A DNA stretch of 64,000 nucleotides from Unio delphinus (lineage: Eukaryota > Mollusca > Bivalvia > Unionida > Unionidae): the NCBI GenBank assembly GCA_029339505.1, contig JAQISU010000156.1:1-64000 (forward strand), in the 5' to 3' direction. Below the pieces are notes generated by a model. That model was not told where the DNA came from. It made no database searches and saw only the letters and a program-made list of their open reading frames with translations. Position 1 is the first letter of the stretch; each line of letters opens with the position of its first letter. The translations under genes were made by a program, and so were the position numbers. This document shows positions 51,951 to 64,000 of this stretch, piece by piece.

Positions 51951-53109
51951 TTAGTGGCTTTATTGAATCGTTTATAAATAGTGAATCTGGTAGAAAGCCA
52001 AAGATTCTCCGCTTTACAGCAGTCTCTTTTAGAAGTGTGAAGCTGGTCCCTAACATGCAGATAAGAATTAGGGATGACTTGATACTGTACAATATGTGTC
52101 TAAAAATAGTATTTTTTATTGGGAACTACTTTTTAAACAATCAATTTACACTATGTAGTACAGATGAAGGCATATGTGCTCATAATTTCTGTAGAAATCT
52201 GTACTCATTAAAAATTCATATTTTTGAAAGCCATCCTCCTGTATAAAACAATTTCTTATTTGATAGGAAATTTCACATGCAGCCACAATTTCTTTTAAAA
52301 AAAATACATGATCAAATTGGTACAACACTATTTTGTTCACTTAGTCTAGCATGTCGGTCTGAATCGTATGTTTTGAAATTAAAGTTGTTGTTGGTGTAGT
52401 TGTTCTTATCTGCATGTATACTCTATGTTACGTGCTTAGGCTCGAATAAACAGTAACATAGAAAGAGTGAAAATAACAAGCTTGTAAAACTTAATGAACA
52501 ATTTATTGAGTACAAATATTTTTCAGAAAAGAAAAAAAAACTTAGTTTTAAGAATCAATTCCAAAATTAATCCAAAATTAATTCAAAATATTATCCACTA
52601 GAGAAATTGCAAAAGTCCTGGTAATAAAATGTCCAGATAATTCTAAGTTCGAATTCCAGCGATGCATCCAATATGGAAAACGATGACACTTGACAAAGTC
52701 AGTTCTTGTTAATAAAAATCTCTATGAGCACAATTCTTTTCCAGATAAATAACAAAATCATTCCTCTTGATCCAAACGAATTGACACAATTTCCAGTACA
52801 AGGTAATTTATAATAACTCAAAAAGACACAACTTAATATTCTAACAGCCCAATTTTCTACTAAATAGCTCGCTCCCAAAACATAGTTTATATATGTTTTT
52901 TACGTAAACAAGGGGGTCACATGATCTTCTAGAAACTATCAGAACAAATTTACGTTCAAAAACTCACGTACCCAATGTATGGCCCAACTAAAATTAGAAA
53001 GATGTTTATATAAAACTCCACAATGTCCTTGGAACCAACCAATCATTTTAAAAGCTTGTTTACAACTCTGAAACCAGATCAGAAATGAGGTCAACACCAG
53101 GTGTTTACT
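51951..53109. other. Intergenic DNA
   Basis: AT-rich, with no supported gene. Short ORFs only; poly-A near 52525 and 52295. Confidence 0.6.
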
Positions 53110-53285
53110 CTGTAAAGTAGTGATGGGAATCGGTTAGAAGTTCGTAATCGATCATCGGTTGCACACAACTTACTGATAATCGATTATAATCGGTTGCTAA
53201 CTTTCTACAAGTAAGTTTTAATTTTTGTTGTTACAGAGTTATATCTTTGTTCAAAAGTTTAAAATGTAAAAAAATGTATAGGAGT

Positions 53286-53290
<5 letters not shown>

Positions 53291-53379
<89 letters not shown>
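53291..53379. repeat. (TC)n(TATC)n(TA)n microsatellite
   Basis: A compound simple repeat inside the hAT element, 3' of the transposase gene. Confidence 0.95.
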
Positions 53380-53691
53380 TTTAACCTCAAAAGCAACTTT
53401 CTTTGGCGTATCAGTTTTATGCAGCTGAAAGACTTAACAATCCCCCAGAACACTTTTATTCATATGTGATTTTTCAATTGTTTAAAGTATAGAAAGAAAT
53501 GTTTTTCTTGCTTGTCATTAGTTACTAATACTACAATCAAAGCAGTTTAAACAAAACAAAAAAACACCAATTACAAAAACTTTCAAACTAACTGAACTAT
53601 TTATCAGCAAAATCATGTAATGTTTGAGCAATGCTGAACACAAAAATCATTTTTCAGAATACTGTTTCTTCTTGTGCTTGTTACACTGACA

Positions 53692-56600
53692 CTACCAATA
53701 GTTAATGTTTTTGTTTAAGAATATTATCAGGTCCACATTGTCACAACTTAAACGAGCCCGTTTCTTGCTGACAAGATGTCCAGCCAGACTAAATACCCTC
53801 TCACTGGATACTGATGATGCCGGAATACTTAGGTACTTCCGAGCTAGTAAGCTAAGATGGGGGTAGAACTGGCAGTTTTGTTTCCACCACTGTAACATTG
53901 TGAGATTGGTATCATATGGAGCAGCAACTAGATATCTAGAAACCTCCTGGTGGATGACATCTGTTATTGGCTGTTGACTTTCACCAAGGCAAACAACATC
54001 TTGCAACCAATCATCCATGTCAACATTGACCTTTGCTTTCTTGTTTGGTGGACTAAGTGTAACCACAGTTTTAGTGTTGTCATCTCTGACATTTAGTAGT
54101 GATGGTGCAATTGGTAGAGGTGGCAATGAGTCTGAAGGTTGTTCATCACTAGTCCCTGGCTCCACTTGGACATTCACTTTAACATCAGCCATATCAAGAG
54201 CAACCTTCAAAAGCAGAGCATGTCCATCTGCTCGCTCACTGTCAGATAGAAACTCCAGATCCTTCATAGTATGATTCAATAAACAGCCCAACAGAGCTAG
54301 ATCTTTGTCCTGTGTTCTATTTTCAAGTTCTTGTCTCATTACATCTTTAAGTTTAGCAATTGAAGGTAGATCATCAGCATTTGTTTCTATACATTTGGTA
54401 AGTTTAAGAAGTATTGGGATAACTTTATGAAGGGTTGGTGATTTGTCTCTGCAAACACTGTTTGTTGCATTCAGGAACGGTGAGAGAACTTCCACAAGTT
54501 TTTCAACCAATGCTTGTTCGTCAAATGTATAGACATAATTTTTCAATGTTGCGGCTGCTGACTTGCTTATGTTTGGGTCACTGATAACAGCCATAATAGC
54601 AGGTGTTTGCTCAAGCAGTCGTTCAAGCATGTCATGAGTGCTATTCCATCTAGTTGGAACATCCATCTTGAGCTTGTGTCCTCTAGCACCTATGTCAAGT
54701 AGTAACTGCTGCTTTCTCATTAACAAATCATTTATGCTCGTGCTTTGATGGAAAAAAGTCACCAGTTTGCGCCCCTTTGCAATGATTCGTGACAGTTCTG
54801 GTATAGCTAAAGCTTTTTTCACAATAAGGTTGAATCTGTGACCATAACAACCAAATCGAGTCCATTGAAGTAAATCAAAAGCCTTGATCTCATTGGCTGC
54901 ATTATCAGTTACTCCAGTTGGTGTTGGAAGATTCCATCGCCTCTGAGTGGCCAACAGGCTTTCTTTTATATTTTCCCCAGTGTGACTGCCTTCAACTTTT
55001 CGTGTTTCTAAGACAACACTTTTCAATTCCCAATCTTTGGAAATAAAATGTGCAGTCACTGTACTATAACTTTCTGTATTTAATGAAGTCCATGCATCAT
55101 GAGTAACAGCTATATCAAGAACATCATGTAGTTCCTCTTTTACTTTTTTCTCAGCCTGGTCTTTCTTCTCAGCTAGTTTGGAGGACACTAATTTACGACC
55201 TGGAATTTCATACCTGAAAATGTAAAGTTTGAAACATTTAGTCATGGTAGTCAAACAAGACATGTATTTGGAATATTTACTGTGTCTAAATATAGTGAAA
55301 ACAATGAATTTATTTAATGTTTATTTAGACAGGACAGCATTATATTTAATTAAATACTGCTTAATTTAGGTATGAAAATTCAAAATTCAACAGTGTTGAC
55401 ATCTAGAATCAAATGGATTCACATTTTTTTTTCTTTTCTCACTGTCAGTTTAAATAAATATTACTAATTTTTAATGTTATCATTTAAAACTTACCTTGGA
55501 TTAAGAAGCATCACAAAGTTTCTAAAATATGTATGGTCAACAAGGCTTAGCGGAAGAACTTTGCCAACAATAAGTTTCAAGAGTGCATCATCAATTTCTT
55601 TCTGCTTTGTAGCTGACATCCTCTCTGTTGGCTTCTTAAATTGTTCATCAATCTTAGTCTGTTTGGGTGGCTGGGGGGAAACAGCACCTCTTGCTGTCGC
55701 TGATCCCATTTCCTTATGGTCATGATCAAGATGAAAGGCCAAATTTGTAGTATTGCCTGGAATGTATTTGAAATAAATGTTTTTATATTGAGAAGAAAAA
55801 AGAGCAAACAACAAATTCTTTATGCGCAAGTATCTTAAATGAATGGAATGAAATTATTTAAAGAAAATCAGGATTAAAATTAATATTAAATTTGTACATA
55901 TATTTTAAAATTAATCTGCAACATTTTAAAAAGTTATTTTATGTTTTTAAATAGTCACATGTCTCAGGGAATATCTGTAACAAACCTCAGAGATCACTTT
56001 TCCGTCATTATCATATATGCCTAAATAGCAGGATAATCTTGTGATTATTTATGTATTTCAATCATAATCATGACATGGAGCTTTATTATGAAAAGAAATT
56101 TGAAGTATTTTAACAACAACACATGCTATATTAGAGGAAAGCACAAAGTACACAAATGATTTAATGAAAATAAAATTCTTGATTTAAAATATTTGATACT
56201 GGAATGCCATGAAACGTTTTTCCGTGTGCGTGCGTGCAACTCATTTATTTTATACGAGGTTGTTCTGTCTCCTAATAATTGCATTCGTCGTTGACGACAT
56301 TATTTGTTTCCAAATTATCCAAAAAAATCTAACTATGGTGTATGTTTATATATTTGGAAGTTATGAAGGGAATAAATAATTTAGCTTTACTGTTGTGGAT
56401 CGGAAGGCTAATATCATGGTTCCACAGTCCTAAAATGTAAAGCGTATCACATGATAATTTTGTTTTCGTGTAGCACCACAAAAAAATTAGAATATTGTTC
56501 ATTTTTTGCACTATGTATTGGAGAATGTGTTTGCCAAAAATAAATGTATCCCCGCGTTGATTTCAATGAGAATAGCTGGACCTACCTTTGTTTGCATATT

Positions 56601-56757
56601 CCTTTCTGCAGAGTTTGCATATGACCTTCGTTGTATCTAAATTCTCCTTTGTCGGTGGACCCTCCTGTATTTTGTAAAATCCAAAATATGTCCATACACG
56701 AGAACGAGCTTTTCCTCCAGGATATGGATATATTATTTTGCGATCGTTTTCATCCAT
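53692..56757 (-). CDS. hAT transposase with BED zinc finger (three exons)
   Basis: Inferred exons on the minus strand: 56757-56586, 55756-55495 and 55213-53692. Introns start GT and end AG and keep frame, giving 651 residues. The BED finger is split by intron 1: ICKLCRKEYANKG in exon 1 and NTTNLAFHLDHDH in exon 2 (C-C-H-H). Catalytic-domain marks: VTHDAWTS, GVTDNAANEIKA, DVPTRWNSTHDML (insertion region) and the C-terminal dimerisation block ASSVSSERVFSLAGHLVSKK with the catalytic Glu. It cuts and pastes the element by binding the subterminal motifs. Such genes can be domesticated, but the flanking TIRs and 8 bp duplication argue for a true transposon. Confidence 0.92.
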
Positions 56758-56978
56758 GGCACGTGTATGATATTTAGCGGGGTTTTAACATTTTGTTCGG
56801 AATCCTCGGTTTTCTTCCCAACAAACAAAGGGATTGAACTAGTCTGTGCCAAGCGCTTCACAGTTGTCTCCCTTACCATGCAATCGATTATGGCGTTTCA
56901 CAATCGATTGGCGAATTGGTTCACTCAACCAACTGATTATCGATTATAATCGATAATCGGAACAACACTACTGTAAAG

Positions 56979-59900
56979 GACAGGTCACCCCACTCCCCCT
57001 TTCAATGAAAGAATCTTAAAACTTCAAATGCCAAATTTAAATCTAACAAACAAACAAAAAATAAAAATAAATATAAATGACATATCAGATATACGTAACA
57101 TTGCACATATCATCTTTAAAATAAAAATAAACCACAGGTTCAAATAATGACATCAAAAGATGTGGGCAATCTGATGCCAGTGGTCACTGACAAATACACT
57201 ACAGGACACAAAGTTACATCTAAATGCAAATGTAATTATTTTATATTAACCATAATTGTAACAATAGGTTAAATTAAACAGCAAAGAAAGCATCTATAGA
57301 GAGAGAAAATGAAAGGATTAAAGTTAAGTGCTAAACTAATGTTTTTTTCTTAAGATCACAAAAATAGAATATCAAAACCTTGATTTCATTATCATCTGAA
57401 AGAGAATATAAAACATAATTTACAGAATCCTCAAAAAAATAATTGTATATAGACCTGCACACAGAATTCCCGAAGACAGATGACTACATGAATACACTTA
57501 TTTTAAGGAAAACTAGATCCACAGTACAGAAAACAATCCAAACATTTTGTTCTTTCTTTGCAGAATCAAAAAGTATACACCATTTGATGTATGTTAATTT
57601 TTTTGCCGGTTCTACAGTGCTGGATGACATGAAATCAAGCCAAGATTGAACTAGTGCCACCCAACCCCCTCCAAAATTGCTGACATTTTCATGTTCTAAG
57701 ACAGTTAGATATGGTTTGCCAACCATTGTGTGTCACTGCTCATGGCACTTTACATATTTCTATAAGTAACTTGAACAAATTCAAATTTTAATATCAACAG
57801 CAGTCTGTGTACAATAACTTCAATAGCTATTCAGAATATAAATAAATGATGTGAACAAATTCAAATTTTAATATCAACAGCAGTCTGTGTACAATAACTT
57901 CAATAGCTATTCATATAAATAAGCATGTTTTCATTATTGTTTATGTCTTCAAGGACTTTAATTTAGTTTAATTGCAAACAATAATCAAACTTAAGTGACA
58001 GTCTGTTGTTAAATGCTGGTTAATAATTGAGGCAATTAAATATAACACTCCTTAGCATAATATAAATTACACCTTCCCATGCCAAATTTGTAAATATGAC
58101 ACTCCAAGCATAATATAAATTACACCTTCCTAAGCCAAATTTGACATATTTATTTAATGAAGCCAAATTTGACAGTTATTAAATAAAGCCGAATTTAGGA
58201 TATTAATTTAATGAAGCCATATTTGACACATTAATTTAATGAAGCCAAATTTGAGACAGTTTAATGAAGCCAAATTTGACACATTAATTTATTGAAGTTA
58301 AATTTGACATAATAATTTAATGCCTAATCCTGTCAATATTTTGTTGACAGTGGTTACTACTTTGATATGTTTAGATGTTAAGTCACAGTTAACTACACTG
58401 ATTTATTTTGTAAGGTAAATGTGGAAGGGAAGGATTAGGATTAATTTTGAAAAGTTTGAAACTAATTTTTTGGTCTGGTTTGTGAAAAAATGACCATATT
58501 CTTTATCACACACATTATCTTGTAATGAAAGAAGAAAAAAAAAATATGGGTGCATAAAAATTCCCAGTCATTTATTCCTTGTAAATTATCATTTGTTCTC
58601 GATAATTAGATGATTAATGCCATTTATTCAATTTCTTAGTATCCTCTTAATTGTCCGATTCCTTACTGATTTTACATGTATATGACATTGTTCTTATTGA
58701 TTACAGGTAAATGTTGGCAAGATTCAGTATTGAGCAATAAAAGGTGTTAACTAAAAAATGGTCTTTCCACCTGCATGAGTAAGTATTACAGGAATTCACT
58801 TAGAGCATGCATGTGAAACCTGTATATAGTGGATGGAGGACAAATGGCATTGTTTCTGCCTAACAGTTATTACAAGAAAGCAAGAATAGCAGAAGATGGT
58901 CTTCTAAGATGATATCACTGATGCCACCTCATTTGTGAAATTCTTACAGTATTTGCATGAAGTTGGTAAATTGTCTTTCAAGAAGACTTGGAATTCTTAG
59001 TTGCTGTGGGTTCCCACATGACCATAGTGACAACACCTCTAGTTTGACATAACTGTCTTCGATACATGTCAGCACTAAACATACTGCCATGCCAGCACCA
59101 ACACAGTGTGGCAGCTCACATGGATTGAACATGCATGCCCAATCACTGCATGTATATTTTGGTACAGGCTTTTTGATTTATTACTCAGTAGCCTGTACGG
59201 GAACTCAAGGACAGTATTATCAAAACTTATACCTCATCCATTCCAGCAATATCAGCATCTTAACTTAAGCTGAATGTAATTGGGATCTGTATACAGTGGT
59301 CTGGTTTCTATCTCCTGGCATTCCTAGTCCCAAACCCAGATGTATCTGGGATTTTCTTATGAAGCTGCTGATGATATCTAGTGCCAGACCTCAGAAAGCA
59401 ACACGAGCACCACAGGTCTGTTCCATCACTGGTTCTGGCTTCATTACAACCCACCAAAAACATGGTACCATTGTGCCTTTGAAAGAGACCCAGTAGCATA
59501 TATGACATTTGTTGATAATTAAAGTTAATGCATGGAGATTACCATTTCCCAAAATGTACTAACACCTTTATTGTCATTCCTAGATACCTGCTAATCCTCT
59601 GCCTAGTCATCACTTCCATTACATGAAGCCCCTCTCCTAAGACTCAGGGATCTACACAGTCATCCTTTAAAGAAAAATGCCAACTTCTGTCTCCATAGTT
59701 ATAGTCTCCTCTTGATGCATCAATTTTAACTTCTTAATATTGTATTCCCACATCATGCACAGCTTTGAGAAGCTTTTTTAAGACCTACATATCAGTTGGC
59801 CTGTCTTCTCATGGTGACTACTCCTATATTACACACAGACGCACACACAGACACAAACACACACACACACACACCGAAGTCAGTTAGCAGCAGATGTTGT

Positions 59901-60980
59901 GAGCCTGTGAATGTCAAATGATGCAGTACACATGAAAACCTATCTTTAAAACATCATGCAATTGGTTTGCTTTGTTGTAGCTGTTGGCCCAATGGACCTA
60001 AGACTATATATTAGCAAACTGATACTATTACAGTGTTGTAGATGTTGGATCCATGCTCAGCCAGGAATCTTTGACCTTTTTTTCAATGAGGGCTCTGTGA
60101 CCTTTATTTCAGCCAGACGTCTTGTTATATTTCAACACACTTACCATATGGTAGCCTGGATTCCACTGTCAAAACAAGACTGGGAATAATTCATGTGTAT
60201 GACTTGTGTTATCAACATTGGAGATCAAAGCTCTCCATTTTCTTACATGTACCACAAAGAGCTTACTTCCCCCTATAGTCTTTTATCTTGTAAACAGTTG
60301 GAACCTTCCAGAATGAAACTTTCCATTAGTTAAAAGTTTCTTAATGTAACATGAGGTCATTTGGAGTACTATATAATCTTGTTTTTATAGAAATTATTCA
60401 ATCATGCTTTAAGATCTGAGCAAAATCAGTTATATTGGTGTTGTGTCCAGAGTGCTCATACAAATAATTATCCTTGGAAAGAATCATTCACTGAGAATTA
60501 TAGTGAATTTAAACAATGACCTCTGGTATTATATTGTGATACATTAAAAGATTTAGCACATCACCATGACACAGGCCACAACATGCACATCAATACTTCA
60601 GCATTTGATTTATTTTGGAATGTCACTAAAGTTTATTCATCATGAATTAGTAATTCAAGTAATATTTGGATTAATTTTCAATATCATAAAGTCTTTTGTT
60701 TTACATTTTCACTTTGTATTTTAAGCAAATAAAATTGTTTGTTGAATTTTACACAAGTTTGTTTTGTTTACTCTTTTCTGTTACTTTGTTTAAGACCATA
60801 GCTTCAAGACAAATGTAATTGAAAGAGAAATCTAATTTTTGGAGTAAAATATATTTCTTTAATAATATCTTCATCTGCACTTTCTTCCTGATCCATCCTG
60901 CAGTTACATTACTGTAAGAGTGAGCACTTCTGCTGTAATAATAATTAGCAAGTGCTGGAATTAGGCACCTGTGTGTGTTG
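56979..60980. repeat. AT-rich intergenic DNA with short tandem duplications
   Basis: No gene supported. An 81 bp unit beginning GAACAAATTCAAATTTTAAT is tandemly duplicated at 57773-57935. 58060-58320 holds about eight degenerate copies of a ~28 bp unit with GAAGCCAAATTTGACA. A short (CA)n lies at 59834-59872. Other ORFs are short and featureless. Confidence 0.7.
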
Positions 60981-61166
60981 TTCGTCTGCCGATTTGACGA
61001 GGACCACCCTAGTCATCCAAGATTTTGAGGGCTAGTTCTGTTGTTTGTCTGCCGATTTGACGAGGACCACCCTAGTCATCCAAGATTTTGAGGGCTAGTT
61101 CTGTTGTTCGTCTGCCGATTTGACGAGGACCACCCTAGTCATCCAAGATTTTGAGGGCCGGTTCTG
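60981..61166. repeat. 63 bp tandem repeat, three copies
   Basis: Units begin TTCGTCTGCCGATTTGACGA at 60981, 61044 (one difference) and 61107, and include CACCCTAGTCATCCAAGATT. This probably lies in the 3' region of the adjoining LINE fragment. Confidence 0.9.
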
Positions 61167-62130
61167 TTCTGCGCGTGTGCAGGTGGCTGATGAGGCCAAC
61201 CCTTCCATGGAATGTTTGTTTGCATAAGGGTCAGGGGATTAGTGGGAAATCAACAGGAGGGTTGATAGCACATACTACTTTTCTGGCTTGCCTCTTCAGC
61301 TCTGCAGCTGCTGTCCTGCTAGATTCGCACAACTTGGAGCCTTTGTTCACGGAGGAATCCCAAGTGATTCAGTCACTTGCTGTTGCTCACATGAATCGGG
61401 GTTTAAGTTGAATGCTTTCAATGCAGCTTTCAGATTGTCTTTGAAGCATTTCTTCTGATCTCTGTGGGATCACTGTCCTTGCTGGTTGGCTCACCATAGA
61501 AGAGTCTCTTAGGCAGCAGGCAGTCTGGTATGCATACATGTCCTGCCCGGTGTAGCTGGCACTGCATCAGGATGGTTTTGGATGCTGGGGAGACCTGCTT
61601 GGGTGAGTACCTCAGTGTCTGGAACCTTGTCCTGTCCCATTATGATGAGGATTTTCCTAAGACTTGTGGTTTGAAAGTGGTTCAGCTTCCTAGCATGGCG
61701 ATGGTACACTGCCCATGTTTTGCATGTGTAAAGTAGTGTGGGGAACACAACTACTGATGCCTCTTCTATTCCAGACATTGACATACAATCTGCCAAAAGT
61801 TTTGCTGGCTCTGGCAATGCAAAGATTCACCGCATCATCAATAGTTACACTCTGTAACAGTGTTCAAGGTAAGTGAATTGGTTCACTACATTGAGTCTTT
61901 GACAGTGATGTTGGGCTGAACATAGGGCTTTCCAGGGGCAGACTAATGCAGGACTTCAGTCTTCTTGGTACTGATGGTGACACCAAAGCTTGTGCAGGAC
62001 CTGGGGAACTTGCCAATGCTGCATGCATGTCGGCTTCTGAGCCAGCATTGAGGGCTCGGTCATCAGCAAATAAGAAATTCCTGATGGTGTCTGTCATGAC
62101 TTTGCTCTTTGCTTGAAGCCTCCTGGGATT
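61167..62130 (-). mobile_element. LINE fragment, 3' part of the RT ORF
   Basis: Minus-strand pieces: 62097-61864 contains RNFLFADDRALNAGSEADM (the catalytic (F)ADD box). 61817-61509 contains LLYTCKTWAVYHRHARKLNH and LRKILIIMGQDKVPDTEVL, the typical C-terminal region of non-LTR RTs ('LY..ETW...RH...L..F....LR.I'). Frameshifts separate the pieces; an old, 5'-truncated copy. Confidence 0.8.
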
Positions 62131-62253
62131 GAATAGTGTTGCATCTGTACATTACAATTATATTTTAGTTTTCATTCAAAGGAAACAAGGCCTGATAATT
62201 TTCTTTTAGATGAAAATTTATGCAAGTGGCATATCATTTATACAGCATATATA

Positions 62254-62592
62254 CAATAATAATAATAATAATAATGAGGACTTTGTATAGCGCCTAATCT
62301 TACGAAGCTCTAAGCGCTTTACACCATCAATAATGATATGACTACACTACAGAACAACAAATGGCAAAAACAATGAAATTGGAAAACATAAAAACATGCT
62401 GAAAACATATAAGATACAAAACATGATTAGGTCACTAAGTTTGCCCCTGCAGTCAAAACAGGTGAGTCTTAAGAGCACTCTTTAAAGGGACCACTGTGTC
62501 TTTGTGTCTAATTTCAATGGGCTATTCGTTCCACGTCGCCGGGCCCTGGTGTGCAAACGAACGTTGTCCATATGACTTTGTTTTCACCTTTC
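62254..62592 (-). mobile_element. 3' end of a CR1/L2-like LINE (second copy)
   Basis: An (AAT)n tail at 62254-62275, then sequence matching 49995-50310 (ACTTTGTATAG(T/C)GCC, GCGCTTTACA, TAATTTCAATGGGC), same orientation. Only the 3' UTR remains. Confidence 0.85.
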
Positions 62593-62810
62593 AATACATG
62601 TATTATATTTATATTACATGGTAATACACATATTTGCCCTTTGAACTGAATGCAGAAATGAATGCAATGAAATTATGTATCATGTTTAATGTATTTAGAA
62701 AACAGGGATAGTGTATACTCGTTATCATTCTCTTCATACTCACTAATAATTAAGGAGTGTAAATGCATTATTCATCCATAGGATTAGTCTTAACAGCACA
62801 CAGTTTCAGT

Positions 62811-62812
<2 letters not shown>

Positions 62813-62848
<36 letters not shown>
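62813..62848. repeat. (TA)n microsatellite
   Basis: About 16 TA units followed by TGTATGTA. Confidence 0.95.
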
Positions 62849-62856
<8 letters not shown>

Positions 62857-63154
62857 TATTGCACATGGGCGGATCACAATATAATATACCAATAGTATAT
62901 CAAATTACTTTATACCTAGACTTTAAAAGCCATGTTTTTTTTCTCAGATGTATGTATATATATACGGAAAGTTACAATCTTTAGTCACTAGATTATATAC
63001 CCAATATCAATATGGGGTATACAATTACCACTGCTGATTCAGCTGCTTAAACTTTGTTACTATATTGGATTTGTCAACCAGAGCTCTGCCAAGATTTAGT
63101 TGTTGTGACATCATACAGGGAATCTCTTGATCTTCACTATACTAAATTGACGAG

Positions 63155-64000
63155 TTGTCTGCGCTAGTCGATGAGTCTGAACCGTCTATGAAGGAAATAC
63201 GGACTGCCATCTTAGACCTGAAGAACAACAAGGCGCCGGGCATTGATGAAGTGACACCAGAAGCCTTGAAATACGGCGGAGAGATCATCGTCAAAAGATT
63301 ACACGCCCTGCTGAGATTGATATGGCGATCGGAAGCTGTACCAACATCATGGAAGAAAGCCATCATCGTACCAATCTTCAAGAAAGGCGACAAAACGGAC
63401 TGTAAGAACTATCGGGGCATCAGTCTGCTCTCCATACTTGGCAAAGTATTTATGAAGATCATCCATAGAAGGGTACTCAAACAGCGGGAGGAAGCAGCAC
63501 GAGAGGAGCAGGCCGGTTTTCGACCTGGAAGAAGCTGCTGCGACCAGATCTTCATGCTCCGTCAAATCCTCGAGGAAAGAATTCGGTGTGGAAAATGCAC
63601 AATCATGGTGTTCGACAGCGTCCATCGCCCGGCCTTGTGGAAACCCCAGAAAGCGGAAGGATACCCACCAAAATACATCCGGCTACTTATCAACACCTAT
63701 GACGGGTCAACCAGTCAAGTTCGAGTCCAAGGAGCAAACACGAAGGATTTCTCGGTGAAAACGGGCGTCCGTCAGTGATGCGTGCTCTCACCTAGCCTCT
63801 TTAACATCGTGGTCGATTGTGTCATGCGCAAGGTATTCCTGGGACGTAGAGGGATCACTTTTGGTTCAGGGCTCGATGAACATGCCACAGATCTAATGTT
63901 CGCGGACGATAGTGCATTTCTCACTGAGGACGAAGCCGAAGCAACAGAAATTCTGCAAGAAATCGCCGATGAAGCAGCTAGATTTGGGTTAAAGATCAAC
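63155..64000 (+). pseudogene. Non-LTR retrotransposon reverse transcriptase, broken, runs off the edge
   Basis: LINE RT blocks: NNKAPGIDEVTPEALKYGG, FKKGDKTDCKNYRGISLLSI (block 1-2), EQAGFRPGRSCCDQIF (block 2a), KTGVRQ then TGA at 63777-63779, CVLSPSLFNIVVDCVMRK (block 5), LMFADDSAFLTEDEAEA (catalytic block). Near 63608 IMVF is followed at once by DSVHRPALW; the part of motif A that carries its catalytic Asp is deleted. The stop replaces the Gly codon of the usual 'GVRQGC'. It differs from the CR1/L2 copies in sequence and strand. The remaining 3' part lies outside the window. Confidence 0.88.

Larger units (their letters stand above)
53118..56970 (-). mobile_element. hAT (ZBED-type) DNA transposon, complete
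   Basis: 3,853 bp flanked by an exact 8 bp duplication CTGTAAAG (53110-53117 and 56971-56978), the hAT hallmark. The termini TAGTGATGGGAA and (reverse complement) TAGTGTTGTTCC form short imperfect inverted repeats. Both ends carry clustered ATCGATTATAATCG-type motifs (53150-53200; 56880-56960), probable transposase binding sites. It encodes a three-exon transposase with no lesion seen. Confidence 0.93.

Noticed and set aside
1..64000. tRNA or rRNA genes
   Set aside because: No cloverleaf with a TTCGA-type T-loop and matching arms, and no rRNA signature, was found by eye; a covariance-model scan was not possible.

Overview
The window is the end of a eukaryotic chromosome. It opens with about 7.6 kb of nearly perfect (CCCTAA)n, the C-strand of an animal-type TTAGGG telomere. 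It then runs through a subtelomere built almost entirely from mobile elements. Spliced hAT transposase exons, several LINEs, a Penelope-like element and Polinton-type virus-derived elements point to an AT-rich invertebrate genome. A marine invertebrate such as a mollusc is plausible, but the species cannot be fixed from the sequence. No host housekeeping gene, tRNA or rRNA was recognised.

Layout. 1-7990: telomere, pure and then degenerate, with a 60-70 bp solo 3' tail of a Penelope-like element (PLE) at 7801. 7988-11270: a 5'-truncated PLE with a GDSL/SGNH-type ORF1 and a reverse transcriptase/GIY-YIG ORF2; its 3' tail carries telomere-like repeats. 11271-11588: a second, much shorter PLE 3' end with the same tail. 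11589-13560: a satellite of about 12 units of ~164 bp. 13566-14520: a scrap of an older Polinton-like element. 14523-28755: Polinton-like element copy 1, heavily mutated. 28757-30283: further scraps and decayed element ends. 30284-46692: Polinton-like copy 2, better preserved, with 243 bp terminal inverted repeats. 46693-64000: AT-rich DNA with minisatellites, a CR1/L2-like LINE remnant (~49920-51950), a structurally complete hAT element with an 8 bp target duplication (53118-56970), and LINE fragments up to the right edge.

The two Polinton-like copies share one gene order. A packaging ATPase (-) is divergent from a zinc-ribbon/phospholipase A2 unit (+), which is followed by a retroviral-type integrase (+). 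This converges on a very large family B DNA polymerase-SF1 helicase-HNH protein (-), divergent from a Cys-rich protein (+). Then come an HNH homing-type endonuclease (+), a conserved ~118 aa protein (+) and a (+) structural block: a ~315 aa protein, a basic minor virion protein, a double-jelly-roll-like major capsid protein, a hydrophobic minor capsid protein, an adenain-like protease, a fibre-like protein and two terminal structural proteins. The set describes a virus able to replicate its DNA, integrate, build and mature a capsid, and package DNA. Several structural genes share an upstream motif centred on CACTAG just before the ATG, a candidate late promoter.

The most unusual items are: (1) three PLE 3' ends in a row at a telomere, all with 3' tails facing inward and 5' truncations facing outward, as expected if element RNA primes on chromosome ends, but in an element with an intact endonuclease; (2) the polymerase-helicase-HNH fusion; (3) a zinc-ribbon/PLA2 pair in overlapping frames with no ATG for the PLA2, conserved in both copies; (4) Polinton TIRs that contain an inverted copy of their own terminus. 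Homology calls come from motif recognition alone; no database search was possible.
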